Assembly: GCF_000157895.3 (NCBI RefSeq)
Contig: NC_022663.1
Span: 186,001 to 250,000 of the forward strand
DNA: 64,000 bases
Reading direction: 5' to 3'
From: Mycobacterium kansasii ATCC 12478
GTDB lineage: Bacteria; Actinomycetota; Actinomycetes; Mycobacteriales; Mycobacteriaceae
Shown here: positions 1-8,214 of the stretch, in pieces
How positions within the stretch are numbered: the stretch's first letter is position 1
Layout: every line of letters starts with the position of its first letter
The notes under the pieces: generated by a model
Seen by the model: the letters and a program-made list of their open reading frames with translations, nothing else
What the model was told of the DNA's origin: nothing
Database searches by the model: none
Made by a program: the position numbers and the translations under genes

Positions 1-536
1 GGATCACCCGCCACGGGATCGTCACCGAAGACGGCCGCGAATACGACGCCGACGTCATGGTGTATGCCACCGGGTTCCGTCATACCGACGTGCTGTGGCC
101 GCTGAAGATCCTGGGCCGCAACGGGATTGACCTGCGCGAGAGGTGGGGCACCCGGCCCTGCGCCTACCTTGGCATCACGGTTCCGGACTTTCCCAACCTC
201 TTCCTCATCTACGGGCCCGGAACTCATCTGGCCCATGGCGGCAGCTTGATCTTCCAGTCCGAACTCCAGATGCGCTACATCAATCGCTGCCTGGAACACC
301 TGATCACCAGCAATGTGCATTCGATGGAGCCGACGGCCCAAGCCGCCGCTGACTGGCATCAGCGCACGCAGGCCGAAATCCGGCAGATGGTGTGGTCACA
401 CCCGGCCGTCAAACACTCCTATTTCAAGAACGCCGACGGGGAAATCCACACTGTCAGCCCGTGGCGCCTGAGCCAGTACTGGGCCGCGGTACACGAACCG
501 GACTGGTCTCAATTCGTGCTGCGACAAAGAAAGTGA
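1..536 (+). CDS. Flavin-containing monooxygenase, C-terminal part
   Basis: The window opens inside this gene, so only the last 177 residues are visible, in frame from base 3. The protein is an FAD/NADPH monooxygenase of the FMO/Baeyer-Villiger type. The sign is the VYATGF stretch around visible residue 20, the ATG-type motif that follows the NADPH domain in this family, followed by the usual LGITVPDFPNLFLIYGPGT block and the helical C-terminus. The substrate cannot be told from this part. The downstream alcohol dehydrogenase begins 10 bases after the stop on the same strand, so the two are probably cotranscribed and may act on the same alcohol/ketone pair, which is inference. Confidence 0.85.
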   Translation, partial: ITRHGIVTEDGREYDADVMVYATGFRHTDVLWPLKILGRNGIDLRERWGTRPCAYLGITVPDFPNLFLIYGPGTHLAHGGSLIFQSELQMRYINRCLEHLITSNVHSMEPTAQAAADWHQRTQAEIRQMVWSHPAVKHSYFKNADGEIHTVSPWRLSQYWAAVHEPDWSQFVLRQRK

Positions 537-546
537 GCACTCCGAC

Positions 547-1572
547 ATGCGCACGGTAGTCATCGACGGGCCGGGAAGCGTCCGCGTCGATACCCGTCCG
601 GACCCGGCGCTTACCGGGCCCGACGGAGTCATCGTCGCGGTGGGCGCTGCCGGCATCTGCGGTTCCGATCTGCACTTCTACGACGGCGAGTATCCACTTG
701 CCGAGCCTGTCGCCCTCGGTCACGAGGCGGTCGGCACCGTCGTCGAAACCGGACCGCAGGTGCATACCGTCACGGTCGGCGACCAGGTCATGGTGTCCTC
801 TGTGGCCGGTTGCGGCGGCTGCGAGGGTTGCGCCACCGGCGATCCGGCGATGTGTCGTTTGGGCCCACAGATTTTCGGCTCCGGCGCGCTGGGCGGCGCG
901 CAGGCCGACCTGCTGGCAGTACCTGCCGCCGACTTCCAAGTGCTCAAGATTCCCGAGGGGATCACCACCGAGCAGGCGCTGCTGCTCACCGACAATCTCG
1001 CCACGGGATGGGCGGCCGCCCGCCGGGCCGATATTCCGTTCGGCGGCACGGTAGCGGTCATCGGCCTGGGTGCGGTGGGGCTGTGCGCGCTGCGCTGCGC
1101 GTTCCTCCAAGGCGCTGCAACGGTGTTCGCTGCGGATCGAGTCGACGGGCGGCTGCGCCGGGCCGCGCAATGGGGCGCGACGCCGGTCGGCTCGCCGGCG
1201 GTCGAGGCCGTTCTGGCCGCGACGGGTGGCCGTGGCGCCGACTCTGTGATCGACGCCGTCGGCACCGACGCATCACTCACGGACGCACTCAGCGCGGTGC
1301 GGCCCGGCGGCACCGTCTCGGTCGTCGGGGTCCATGACCTGCAGCCGTTTCCCCTTCCGGCGCTGGCGTGCCTGCTGCGCAGCATCACCCTGCGACTGAC
1401 GATTGCGCCGGTGCAGCGCACCTGGCCGGCGTTGATTGCGCTGCTTCAGTCCGGCCGTCTTGACGTGGATGGGATCTTCACCACCACACTGCCGTTGGAC
1501 GCAGCTGCCGAAGGCTATGCGATAGCGGGGTCCCGTTCGGGCGACAATGTGAAGGTGATGCTCAGGCCTTGA
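547..1572 (+). CDS. Zinc-dependent alcohol dehydrogenase (MDR family)
   Basis: This 341-residue protein is a medium-chain NAD(P)-dependent alcohol dehydrogenase. The N-terminal GroES-like domain has the catalytic zinc ligands in GICGSDLHFYDG (Cys38) and GHEAVG (near residue 60). The four-cysteine structural zinc loop is present at about residues 89-103 (CGGCEGC then C further on). The Rossmann fold shows GLGAVGLCA at about residues 174-182. The ATG start lies 10 bases after the preceding monooxygenase. Its position corresponds to Rv1895 in M. tuberculosis. Its stop overlaps the convergent methyltransferase by 11 bases. Substrate is unknown; sorbitol- or formaldehyde-type dehydrogenases are relatives. 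Confidence 0.9.
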   Translation: MRTVVIDGPGSVRVDTRPDPALTGPDGVIVAVGAAGICGSDLHFYDGEYPLAEPVALGHEAVGTVVETGPQVHTVTVGDQVMVSSVAGCGGCEGCATGDPAMCRLGPQIFGSGALGGAQADLLAVPAADFQVLKIPEGITTEQALLLTDNLATGWAAARRADIPFGGTVAVIGLGAVGLCALRCAFLQGAATVFAADRVDGRLRRAAQWGATPVGSPAVEAVLAATGGRGADSVIDAVGTDASLTDALSAVRPGGTVSVVGVHDLQPFPLPALACLLRSITLRLTIAPVQRTWPALIALLQSGRLDVDGIFTTTLPLDAAAEGYAIAGSRSGDNVKVMLRP

Positions 1573-2473
1573 TAGCCGTGATGTATTGGGAGTGCATGAC
1601 ACGGTCGATCTTGACGTCCACATCGGGGGGTGTCATTCCATAGCCGGCCTGCAACTCGAGCGTGCTGCGGACCGGCTCGACGGCCCATCCGCGGGCGGCC
1701 AGCCATTGTGCCGGGTCGGTCTTGTCGTCATAGCTGAGCGCCGAGAAGTCCACTTCGCCGGACAGATTCACCCCCGGGTGGGTGGCTTCCAGAGCGGCGA
1801 GCTGTTGATGGTCAAGGCGGGTGCCCAAGGCGCCCACGGCAACCCGGCTGCCGGGCGCCGACAGTTCGTCGATTCTTGCAAAGAGTAGGTTTTGCGCGTC
1901 GCCGGTCAGGTACATCAAGAGCCCCTCCACCGACCAGGCGCTGGGCTGTCGCGGATCGAAGCCGGCGGCTTTGAGTGGCGTCGGCCAGTCGGCGCGCAGG
2001 TCGGCGGCGACCTCGGCTCGGTGGGCTTTGGGCTCGGCACCCTGCTGAGCCAACACCTGCGCTTTGAACTCCAGGACTTTGGGCAGGTCGATCTCGAAAA
2101 CTGTTGTTCCGGAAGGCCAGTCAAGCCGGTAGGTGCGTGAGTCCAGGCCGGCGGCGACGATCACCGCCTGCTGAACGCCGGCCTCGGAGGCCGACCGGAA
2201 GAAGTCGTCGAAAAATCGGGTCTGTACGCCATAGAGGCGGGGAAACGCCGTCTGGTCGGCGGAGGTTGCCGGGCTGGCAAGCAGTCCGGTCAGATACGGG
2301 TCCGCCGAGGCGGTGACGAAGGATCTCGCGTATTCGTCCCGGACCAGTGGCTGTGGGCCCACTGCATGCAGCGCGCGCCACCCCGCGACCAGGAGCGCGG
2401 TGTATCCCACGCTGCTGACGATGTCCCACTGATCGTCGTCGGAGCGAAGCGATCCGAATTCCGGTCCTGTCAC
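1562..2473 (-). CDS. Putative SAM-dependent methyltransferase (TIGR00027 / leucine carboxyl methyltransferase type)
   Basis: This belongs to the large mycobacterial family of putative S-adenosylmethionine methyltransferases related to leucine carboxyl methyltransferases. Family marks are the N-terminal DDQWDIVSSVGYTALLVAGWRA region, the VIVAAGLDSRTYRLDWP SAM-binding motif in the middle, the acidic VFEIDLP strand, and VEGLLMYLT further on. Two starts are possible: a TTG six bases upstream and the GTG used here. I prefer the GTG because an AGAGG Shine-Dalgarno sits seven bases before it, while the TTG is too close. Position matches Rv1896c. Dtd lies 17 bases upstream on the same strand, suggesting one transcript. 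The methyl acceptor is unknown. Confidence 0.85.
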   Translation of the reverse strand: MTGPEFGSLRSDDDQWDIVSSVGYTALLVAGWRALHAVGPQPLVRDEYARSFVTASADPYLTGLLASPATSADQTAFPRLYGVQTRFFDDFFRSASEAGVQQAVIVAAGLDSRTYRLDWPSGTTVFEIDLPKVLEFKAQVLAQQGAEPKAHRAEVAADLRADWPTPLKAAGFDPRQPSAWSVEGLLMYLTGDAQNLLFARIDELSAPGSRVAVGALGTRLDHQQLAALEATHPGVNLSGEVDFSALSYDDKTDPAQWLAARGWAVEPVRSTLELQAGYGMTPPDVDVKIDRVMHSQYITAIKA

Positions 2474-2489
2474 GGGCAATCCTCTCGTG

Positions 2490-2921
2490 TCAAAGCTCCA
2501 GCATTACCGTCACCGGGCCGTCGTTGACCAGCTCCACGTGCATGTGGGCACCGAAGACTCCGGTTTGCACGTGCGCGCCGAGCTCGCCCAACGCGTCGGC
2601 GAACGCTTGCACCAGTGGCTCGGCCGCGGCGGCGGGTGCGGCGGCGTTCCACGACGGCCGCCGGCCCTTGGCCGTGTCCGCGTACAGGGTGAACTGGCTG
2701 ATCACCAAGATCGGCGCGTTGATGTCGCACGCGGACTTCTCGTCGTCGAGAATCCGTAGGTTCCACAGCTTTTCGGCCAGCCGCTGCGCCTTGTCGGGAT
2801 CATCGGTGTGGGTCGCACCCACGAATGCCAGCAGGCCCTGCCGCTCCGGCCGGATGGCGCCGACGACCTCGTCGTCGACCACTACGGACGCTGAGGAAAC
2901 CCGTTGCACCAGAACCCTCAT
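2490..2921 (-). CDS. dtd: D-aminoacyl-tRNA deacylase
   Basis: Dtd hydrolyses D-amino acids, and glycine mischarged on tRNA-Ala, from tRNA in the cytoplasm, protecting translation. The 143-residue length is normal for the family. Both signature motifs are intact: SQFTLYAD at about residues 77-84, which supplies the active-site Thr, and NDGPVTVMLEL at the very C-terminus, with the cross-subunit GP pair. The ATG start gives the typical MRVLVQRVSSASV opening. It probably shares a transcript with the downstream methyltransferase and is divergent from the small gene at 2978. Position matches Rv1897c. Confidence 0.96.
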   Translation of the reverse strand: MRVLVQRVSSASVVVDDEVVGAIRPERQGLLAFVGATHTDDPDKAQRLAEKLWNLRILDDEKSACDINAPILVISQFTLYADTAKGRRPSWNAAAPAAAAEPLVQAFADALGELGAHVQTGVFGAHMHVELVNDGPVTVMLEL

Positions 2922-2977
2922 GGGCGCAATGCTGCCAGGCCGGCTTTGGCCGCTACGTTGCTGGGTAGGCTCGTGTC

Positions 2978-3280
2978 ATGTCGGTGCTCGTCGCGTTTTC
3001 GGTGACCCCGCTCGGTGTGGGGGAGGGGGTCGGCGAGATCGTCGCCGAAGCGGTTCGGGTGGTGCGGGATTCGGGGCTGCCGAATAAGACGGATTCGATG
3101 TTCACCGAGATCGAAGGCGACACCTGGGACGAAGTCATGGCGGTGGTACAGCGCGCGGTGGAGGCCGTGGCCGCTCGCGCGCCTCGGGTCAGCACCGTGA
3201 TCAAGGTTGACTGGCGCCAGGGGGCCGTCGACGCGATGACGCAGAAGGTTGCTTCCATCGAGCGCTATCTTTCGTCGTGA
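2978..3280 (+). CDS. Thiamine-binding protein, MTH1187/YkoF family (UPF0045)
   Basis: This 100-residue protein has the compact ferredoxin-like pattern of the MTH1187/UPF0045 family: an opening strand MSVLVAFSVTPLG, the EIVAEAVRVVRDSGLPNKTDSM helix-turn, then FTEIEGDTWDEVMAVVQRAVEAV and a VSTVIKVDWR strand. Family members form tetramers and several bind thiamine; the role in mycobacteria is unknown. It is divergent from dtd with 56 bases between the starts. Its 3' end overlaps the convergent macro-domain gene by 16 bases. Position matches Rv1898. Confidence 0.85.
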   Translation: MSVLVAFSVTPLGVGEGVGEIVAEAVRVVRDSGLPNKTDSMFTEIEGDTWDEVMAVVQRAVEAVAARAPRVSTVIKVDWRQGAVDAMTQKVASIERYLSS

Positions 3281-3780
3281 GCCTGCACTGCCGCGACGAA
3301 CGCCCGCTCGGCGGCGTCGCCGTGGACGGCGAACACCACCCGCTGCAGCGAAGCCGCTTGGTGCCGACGGACGGCGTCGACCATCAGCCGCGCGGCCTCC
3401 TCGACCGGAAAGCCGCCGACACCGGTGCCGAAAGCCACCAAAGCCAGTGAGCGGCAGCCCAGCTCGTCGGCCTTGCGCAACGTAGACGTGGTGGCACGGG
3501 CGATGATCTCCGCCGAGGTGGGACCGCCGAGCTCCATCGTCGCGGCATGGATTACATAACGTGCGGGCATGTCGCCGGCTGTGGTTTCGACGGCCTCCCC
3601 GAGCCCGATGGGCGCCTTCTCGTTTGATTCGCGCTGCACTTCCGGTCCGCCGGCGCGCGCGATGGCTGCCGCGACGCCTCCGGCGTGGCGAAGCGTGGTG
3701 TTGGCCGCGTTGGTGATCGCGTCGAGTTCGAGCTTGGTCACGTCGGCCTGAAGTACCTCTATGTCGATGATGTCGATCAT
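3265..3780 (-). CDS. Macro-domain (ADP-ribose binding) protein
   Basis: This is a single macro domain of 171 residues. It shows LQADVTKLELDAITNAANTTL near residue 10, the ADP-ribose-binding G-rich loop HAGGVAAAIARAGG at about 33-46, and the GTGVGGFPVEEAA loop near residue 117. The family binds or hydrolyses ADP-ribose derivatives such as O-acetyl-ADP-ribose or ADP-ribosylated proteins and DNA. Position matches Rv1899c (LppD), which as I recall carries a lipoprotein leader. I see no lipobox here: the frame stays open upstream to 3948 but reads as arginine-rich non-coding sequence. The ATG was chosen because it begins the domain; a GTG two codons upstream is equally possible and neither has a strong ribosome site. 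Confidence 0.82.
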   Translation of the reverse strand: MIDIIDIEVLQADVTKLELDAITNAANTTLRHAGGVAAAIARAGGPEVQRESNEKAPIGLGEAVETTAGDMPARYVIHAATMELGGPTSAEIIARATTSTLRKADELGCRSLALVAFGTGVGGFPVEEAARLMVDAVRRHQAASLQRVVFAVHGDAAERAFVAAVQAHDER

Positions 3781-4202
3781 CGACACATTGTCGCGTAGCG
3801 AGCCCCGGCAATCACCCGCCGAGCGCCGCGAGCATCCGGCCGAAAGGGCAGCGATGACGGCACCGTTATGCCCGCAACGAACGCGATGCTGATCAGCCCA
3901 GCTGCGCGGACCGGCCGTGTCGACCGCCTGTCGGGCCGCCGGCCGCAAACGTCACGAATCGCTCGCGGCATGTGTGCGATGGCGCGTCCATGGAATTTCC
4001 ACCGGAACCTGAAATCTCGGGCTCGTGCCGCGCGGTCGTCGCCAGCAGTTCGACGGCCAGCCGCTTCGATGGCTAACGACGATCAACCGGGCAACCCGTC
4101 TGCGACCGGCCGCAGTTGCCCCGCAAATCGTGGCGAACCGTCAGCTAAGTCGGGTAGTTTGACTTGAGCGCAGAACCAGGCGCCGTGCAGAAAGGCAGAC
4201 GA
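3781..4202. other. Non-coding stretch
   Basis: These 420 bases separate the macro-domain gene from the collagen-like gene. The open frames on both strands have arginine/serine-rich translations, poor third-position GC bias and no ribosome sites, so I call no gene. A good Shine-Dalgarno (GAAAGG) near the right edge belongs to the leader peptide at 4203. A promoter for the collagen-like gene must lie here, but I cannot pick a convincing -10/-35 pair. Confidence 0.5.
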
Positions 4203-4241
4203 ATGGCGCTTTCTACCCCAGCACCGGCCCTACGCGCATGA
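4203..4241 (+). CDS. Twelve-codon leader peptide upstream of the collagen-like gene
   Basis: A short frame encodes MALSTPAPALRA and stops at a TGA that overlaps the ATG of the next gene as ATGA. It has a better ribosome site (AAAGG, seven bases before its ATG) than the gene it overlaps. That arrangement is typical of translational coupling: ribosomes finishing the leader restart on the collagen-like gene. The peptide itself shows no recognised motif. It could be a chance frame, but position, ribosome site and exact ATGA junction all fit. Confidence 0.45.
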   Translation: MALSTPAPALRA

Positions 4242-4639
4242 ACGCCGATACACCTTCGGAGGGTTCGCCCGGCCAGCCCGGTGAGCCCGGCCAGCCCGGT
4301 GAGCCCGGCCAGCCCGGTGAACCCGGCCAGCCCGGCGGTCCGGGCGGCGCAGGTGGCCGAGGCGGTGCCGGCGGGGCCGGGGGTCGAGGCGGTGCCGGCG
4401 GGGCCGGGGGTAGAGGTGGCGCCGGAGGTCAAGGCGGCCAGGGCGGTGTCGGCGGGCCGGGCGGCCAAGGCGGTCGAGGGGGTGACGGCGGCATGGGCGG
4501 AGCCCCAGGCCCCGGCGGTCAGCCCGGTCAGGGCGGGGCGGGCGGCCCCGGTGGCGCCCCCGGCGCGGGCGGGCAACCGGGCCAACCCGGGCAGCCGGGC
4601 CAACCCGGGCAGCCGGGCCAACCCGGCGAACCAGGCTGA
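4238..4639 (+). CDS. Collagen-like Gly-X-Y repeat protein
   Basis: This 133-residue protein is almost entirely collagen-type triplets. After MNADTPSE come seven or eight GQP/GEP triplets, then a block of GGA/GGR/GGQ triplets, then PGQ/PGE triplets to the end. Glycine occurs every third residue throughout; the register moves by one inside the GG block, where both first and second positions are glycine. The DNA shows 18-base and 27-base near-identical tandem units, which suggest slippage and length variation. There is no signal peptide, no PE domain and no globular cap. It is unlike PE_PGRS proteins, whose repeats are GGAGG with Asn. It sits where lipJ lies in M. tuberculosis. Function unknown; structural or surface roles are guesses. 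Confidence 0.65.
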   Translation: MNADTPSEGSPGQPGEPGQPGEPGQPGEPGQPGGPGGAGGRGGAGGAGGRGGAGGAGGRGGAGGQGGQGGVGGPGGQGGRGGDGGMGGAPGPGGQPGQGGAGGPGGAPGAGGQPGQPGQPGQPGQPGQPGEPG

Positions 4640-5327
4640 CCGGGCAACGAGTACCGACCCGCCGGATGCCTGCATCCGACTGCAGGGCACCGGCCACTGT
4701 TGGTTTCGGCTGATCCTCGGCCATTCGCGGCGTGTTCGCAGAGAACCTGCGCCGCCAGTTCGCATACCGGTCAAACGCCTTGCGAACCCATTCTTGCATG
4801 ACGTGGCGCGGCTTAATGCTTTAGCGAACCGTGGGCAACTAAAGGAGTTTGATTTGACCACGTAACAAATTTCAAAGTCGATAAATTGACTTCCGGTAGC
4901 TCCGGCCACGGATTTCAGTCCACGACGGCATCGCTGAGGATTATCACCACCACGGCGCTGGAGACGCTCGCTGACCGGCAACGGCACTGGTCGATCAACA
5001 CCCGCCACCCCAGGCGGAAACGACCCTTTTCAGCGGTGCCAGGTTATGTTGCCGCTCAACAAAATAGGTCGGCCCGTAACCCCGGGGACCCGTCGATGAG
5101 CCCCTAGACTCCAAGGTTTGACGCACGAGTAGCAACGCGATCCGCCTTCCTGGTTTCACCAAAATTGCTGCTCGTCGCGACGACAGCGGTGACGGGCTAG
5201 TTTGTATCCGCTGCGCGTACAAAAGTCCTATATCGAGCCGAATTACCCCGAACGATCGTCCCGCTCGCAATACTTGTGTGCGACCTCAGTTCTTCGGATC
5301 ATCGAGTGGCCAGGCGGGAGCGCCACG
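4640..5327. other. Non-coding, partly AT-rich stretch
   Basis: About 690 bases lie between the collagen-like gene and the PE fragment. The middle (about 4,790-4,900) is noticeably AT-richer than the surroundings. An AAAGGAG ribosome site at about 4,841 is followed by TTG ACC ACG TAA, so any frame there is only three codons. I see no conserved protein on either strand. A degraded insertion or lost gene (lipJ in M. tuberculosis) is a reasonable but unproven reading. Confidence 0.4.
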
Positions 5328-5486
5328 ATGTCTAACCTGATCGCTGCACCGGACCTCTTGGCGACCGCCGCAGCGCATGTGGGAGGCATCGACTCGTCGT
5401 TCACGCCCGGCCTCGGCGGTTTCGGGGGCACCGGTGGCAGCGGCGGTTTCCCCGGCTCGAATGGCAGCAGCGGAACGATCGTCTGA
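5328..5486 (+). CDS. Short PE-domain fragment with Gly-rich tail
   Basis: A 52-residue frame begins MSNLIAAPDLLATAAAHVGGI, which matches the first 20 or so residues of PE domains (compare MSFVIAAPEMLAAAA). It then passes directly into a Gly/Ser-rich tail (GLGGFGGTGGSGGFPGSNGSSG). A full PE domain is about 100 residues and ends in the secretion motif YxxxD/E, which is missing here. A GGGAG ribosome site sits eight bases before the ATG, so it may still be translated. I read it as a PE_PGRS gene whose PE domain has an internal deletion; a small functional protein is less likely. Confidence 0.5.
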   Translation: MSNLIAAPDLLATAAAHVGGIDSSFTPGLGGFGGTGGSGGFPGSNGSSGTIV

Positions 5487-5610
5487 CCGCCCGGCGCCGG
5501 CCCGTCCAGCGGCTTCGGGCAGCGGATTGGCCACGTTGTCGCCCAGTTGGTAACCGGTTGGCACCGACGCACTTTCAACACCGCGATCGCCGGTACGTAG
5601 GCTCATTCCG

Positions 5611-6876
5611 GTGAGCGCACGCGCGGGAATCGTCGTTACCGGAACCGAAGTCCTCACCGGACGAGTGCAAGACCGAAATGGCCCCTGGATCGCCGATCGG
5701 CTGCTGGAGCTCGGGGTCGAACTGGCTCACATCACCATCTGCGGCGACCGCCCCGGCGACATCGATGCGCAACTGCGCTTCCTGGCCGACCAGGGTGTGG
5801 ATCTGATCGTCACCAGCGGCGGCCTGGGCCCGACAGCCGACGACATGACGGTCGAGGTGGTGGCCCGGTTCTGTGGCCGCGAGCTGATCCTGGACACCGC
5901 GGTCGAGAACACGATCGCCAACATCCTCAAGAAGCTCATGGCTCACTTCGACCAGGGCGACTTCGAGGCCGTCCGGGCCGCTAACCGCAAGCAGGCCATG
6001 ATCCCGGCCGGCGCGCAGGTGCTCGACCCGGTGGGCACCGCACCGGGTGTCGTCGTGCCCGGAAAGCCGGCGGTGATCGTGCTCCCGGGACCACCGCGCG
6101 AGCTTCAACCCATGTGGGGCAAGGCAATTCAGACACCCGCGGCCCAACAGGCAATCGCCGGCCGTACCACCTACCACCAGGCAACTATTCGCATGTTCGG
6201 CCTGCCCGAGTCCGGCCTTGCCGAGACTCTGCGCGCCGCCCAAACATCCATTCCCGGATACGACCGGCTCGAGATCACCACCTGCCTGCGCCGCGGGGAG
6301 ATCGAAATGGTCACCCGCTATGAGCCGCCCGACGCCGACGTGTACGCGCAGCTGACCAAGCTGCTGCGGGACAAGCACGGCCACCAGATCTATTCCGAGG
6401 ACGGTTCACAGGTCGACGATGTGGTCGCCCGGATGCTGGCCGGCCGCCGGATAGCCACCGCGGAATCCTGCACCGCCGGGCTGCTTTCGGCACGGCTGAC
6501 CGATCGTCCCGGTTCCTCGGACTACGTGGCCGGTGGCCTGGTCGTCTATTCCGACGACGCGAAGACAGAACTACTGGGCATCGACGCCGCACTGATCCGA
6601 ACGCACGGCGCCGTGTCCGAACCGGTGGCCCAGGCGATGGCGGCGGGTGCGCTGCAACGCTTCGGCGCCGACACCGCCGTCGCGATCACCGGGATCGCCG
6701 GACCCGGCGGGGGAACGCGGGAAAAGCCGGTGGGAACGGTGTGCTTCACCGTGCTGCTCGACGACGGCCGCACCCTCACCCGCACGCTGCGGCTGCCCGG
6801 AAACCGGTCCGACATCCGCGAACGTTCGACGACCGTGGCCATGCACCTGCTGCGCCGCACCTTGAGTGCCACGTAG
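5611..6876 (+). CDS. cinA: CinA-like protein (MoCF domain plus NMN amidase domain)
   Basis: This 421-residue protein has the full CinA layout. The N-terminal molybdopterin-binding-like domain has GIVVTGTEVLTGRVQDRNG at residues 6-24 and TSGGLGPTADDMT at about 69-81; in this family it acts as an ADP-ribose pyrophosphatase. The C-terminal PncC domain begins near residue 265 with RRIATAESCTAGLLSARL and continues with the ITGIAGPGGGT loop near 355; it deamidates nicotinamide mononucleotide in NAD recycling. The GTG start is set by the family N-terminus. Position matches Rv1901. It converges with the transporter gene, leaving one base between the stops. Confidence 0.93.
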   Translation: MSARAGIVVTGTEVLTGRVQDRNGPWIADRLLELGVELAHITICGDRPGDIDAQLRFLADQGVDLIVTSGGLGPTADDMTVEVVARFCGRELILDTAVENTIANILKKLMAHFDQGDFEAVRAANRKQAMIPAGAQVLDPVGTAPGVVVPGKPAVIVLPGPPRELQPMWGKAIQTPAAQQAIAGRTTYHQATIRMFGLPESGLAETLRAAQTSIPGYDRLEITTCLRRGEIEMVTRYEPPDADVYAQLTKLLRDKHGHQIYSEDGSQVDDVVARMLAGRRIATAESCTAGLLSARLTDRPGSSDYVAGGLVVYSDDAKTELLGIDAALIRTHGAVSEPVAQAMAAGALQRFGADTAVAITGIAGPGGGTREKPVGTVCFTVLLDDGRTLTRTLRLPGNRSDIRERSTTVAMHLLRRTLSAT

Positions 6877-6877
6877 C

Positions 6878-8176
6878 CTACGCGACTTGCGTTGGGACAA
6901 GCGCACTTTCAGCAGTGCCGAATCGGATACCGGTGGCGTCCTTACCGACCATGGCCAGGATCGCGACCATGGTCAACACCGGCACGATCGTCACCGCCAG
7001 CGCAAACGGATACCCGTGCGATGTCGCCAGATGTTCCTGAATCGGCAGGTTCAGCGCCGCCAGCAGGTTACCGAGCTGATAGGTCACGCCGGGGTACAGG
7101 CCGCGAATGGCATCCGGCGACATCTCGGTGAGGTGCGCGGGAATCACCCCCCAGGCGCCCTGCACACAGACCTGCATCAGGAACGAACCCAGACACAGCA
7201 TCGCCGCGGTCCGGGAGTACGCGAACAGCGGCACGATCGGCAGCCCCAACACCGCGCAGAACGCGATCGTGTAGCGGCGGCCGAATCGCTGTGACAGCGT
7301 GCCGAACACCAGCCCGCCGATGATGGCGCCGACGTTGTAGACGACCGCGATCCAGCGGGCGGTCACGGTCGACAGCCCCGCCCCGTGGTCGGTGGTCGCG
7401 GTCAAGAAGGTGGGGTAGACGTCCTGGGTGCCGTGGCTCATCCAGTTGAAGGCGGTCATCAGCAACACCAGATAAAAGAACCGGCGGATGATCCGCGCGT
7501 TGCGCAGCACATCGCGAATCCGGGTCTTGGTGAGCCGCATTCGGCTCTGCGCGGCTTCCCACACCTCGGATTCCTTCACCCGGTAGCGGATGATCAGGCT
7601 GATCAGCGCCGGGATGATGGAAAGGCCGAACAGCCAGCGCCACGACAGATCCAGCCAGTTCATCACCACCAGGCAGGCCAGGGTGGCCAGCAGGTAGCCG
7701 AACGCGTAGCCCTCCTGCAGCAGGCCCGAGAAGAAGCCGCGCCGACCGACCGGAACCTTCTCCATGGCCAGCGCCGCACCCAGCCCCCACTCGCCGCCCA
7801 TGCCGATGCCGTACAGCAGGCGCAGGATCACCAGCACGGTGAAGTTGGGCGCGAAGGCGCACAGAAATCCGACCACCGAATACAACGTCACGTCGACCAT
7901 GAGCGGGATCCGCCGGCCCACGCGGTCGGCCCACAGCCCGAACAGCAGCGCACCCACGGGGCGCATGGCCAGGGTGGCCGTCGTGACAAACGCGACCTCA
8001 GTCTTGGTGTGGTGGAAGGTCTTCGCGATGTCGGCATAGACCAGCACCACGATGAAGTAGTCGAAGGCGTCCATCGTCCAGCCCAGGAACGCCGCAATGA
8101 ACGAGTTTCGCTGGTCGACGGTCAGCCCCGCTGTTGTCACGTCAGCATCGTGCAGCACGGGTGCCACCCCGCGCAC
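6878..8176 (-). CDS. nanT: MFS transporter, NanT-like (sialic acid/organic anion:H+ symporter family)
   Basis: This 432-residue protein has about 12 hydrophobic segments and the MFS signature after helix 2, FGLWADRVGRRIPLM near residue 80. The opening AAFLGWTMDAFDYFIVVLVYADIA is typical of the metabolite:H+ symporter subfamily containing E. coli NanT. Position matches Rv1902c, annotated nanT in M. tuberculosis. No sialic acid catabolic genes are nearby, so the true substrate is open. Several GTG codons lie in the first 15 residues. The one used here gives the longest form; a GTG about 12 codons later (VTTAGLTVDQRN) is just as plausible. Confidence 0.82.
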   Translation of the reverse strand: MRGVAPVLHDADVTTAGLTVDQRNSFIAAFLGWTMDAFDYFIVVLVYADIAKTFHHTKTEVAFVTTATLAMRPVGALLFGLWADRVGRRIPLMVDVTLYSVVGFLCAFAPNFTVLVILRLLYGIGMGGEWGLGAALAMEKVPVGRRGFFSGLLQEGYAFGYLLATLACLVVMNWLDLSWRWLFGLSIIPALISLIIRYRVKESEVWEAAQSRMRLTKTRIRDVLRNARIIRRFFYLVLLMTAFNWMSHGTQDVYPTFLTATTDHGAGLSTVTARWIAVVYNVGAIIGGLVFGTLSQRFGRRYTIAFCAVLGLPIVPLFAYSRTAAMLCLGSFLMQVCVQGAWGVIPAHLTEMSPDAIRGLYPGVTYQLGNLLAALNLPIQEHLATSHGYPFALAVTIVPVLTMVAILAMVGKDATGIRFGTAESALVPTQVA

Positions 8177-8214
8177 CTTGGGGTATGAAAGGCGCGCGAG
8201 TAACTTCGGAAGAC

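Noticed and set aside
3868..4167. A 99-residue plus-strand frame between macro-domain and collagen-like genes
   Set aside because: Arg/Ser-rich translation, poor third-position GC and no ribosome site; looks like a chance frame.
4238..4639. PE_PGRS identity for the Gly-rich gene
   Set aside because: There is no PE domain, and the repeats are collagen-type Gly-X-Y rather than GGAGG with Asn.
4145..5008. A long minus-strand frame opposite the collagen-like gene
   Set aside because: It is the complement of the Gly/Pro repeats; its Ala/Gly/Leu/Thr composition is produced by the repeats on the other strand.
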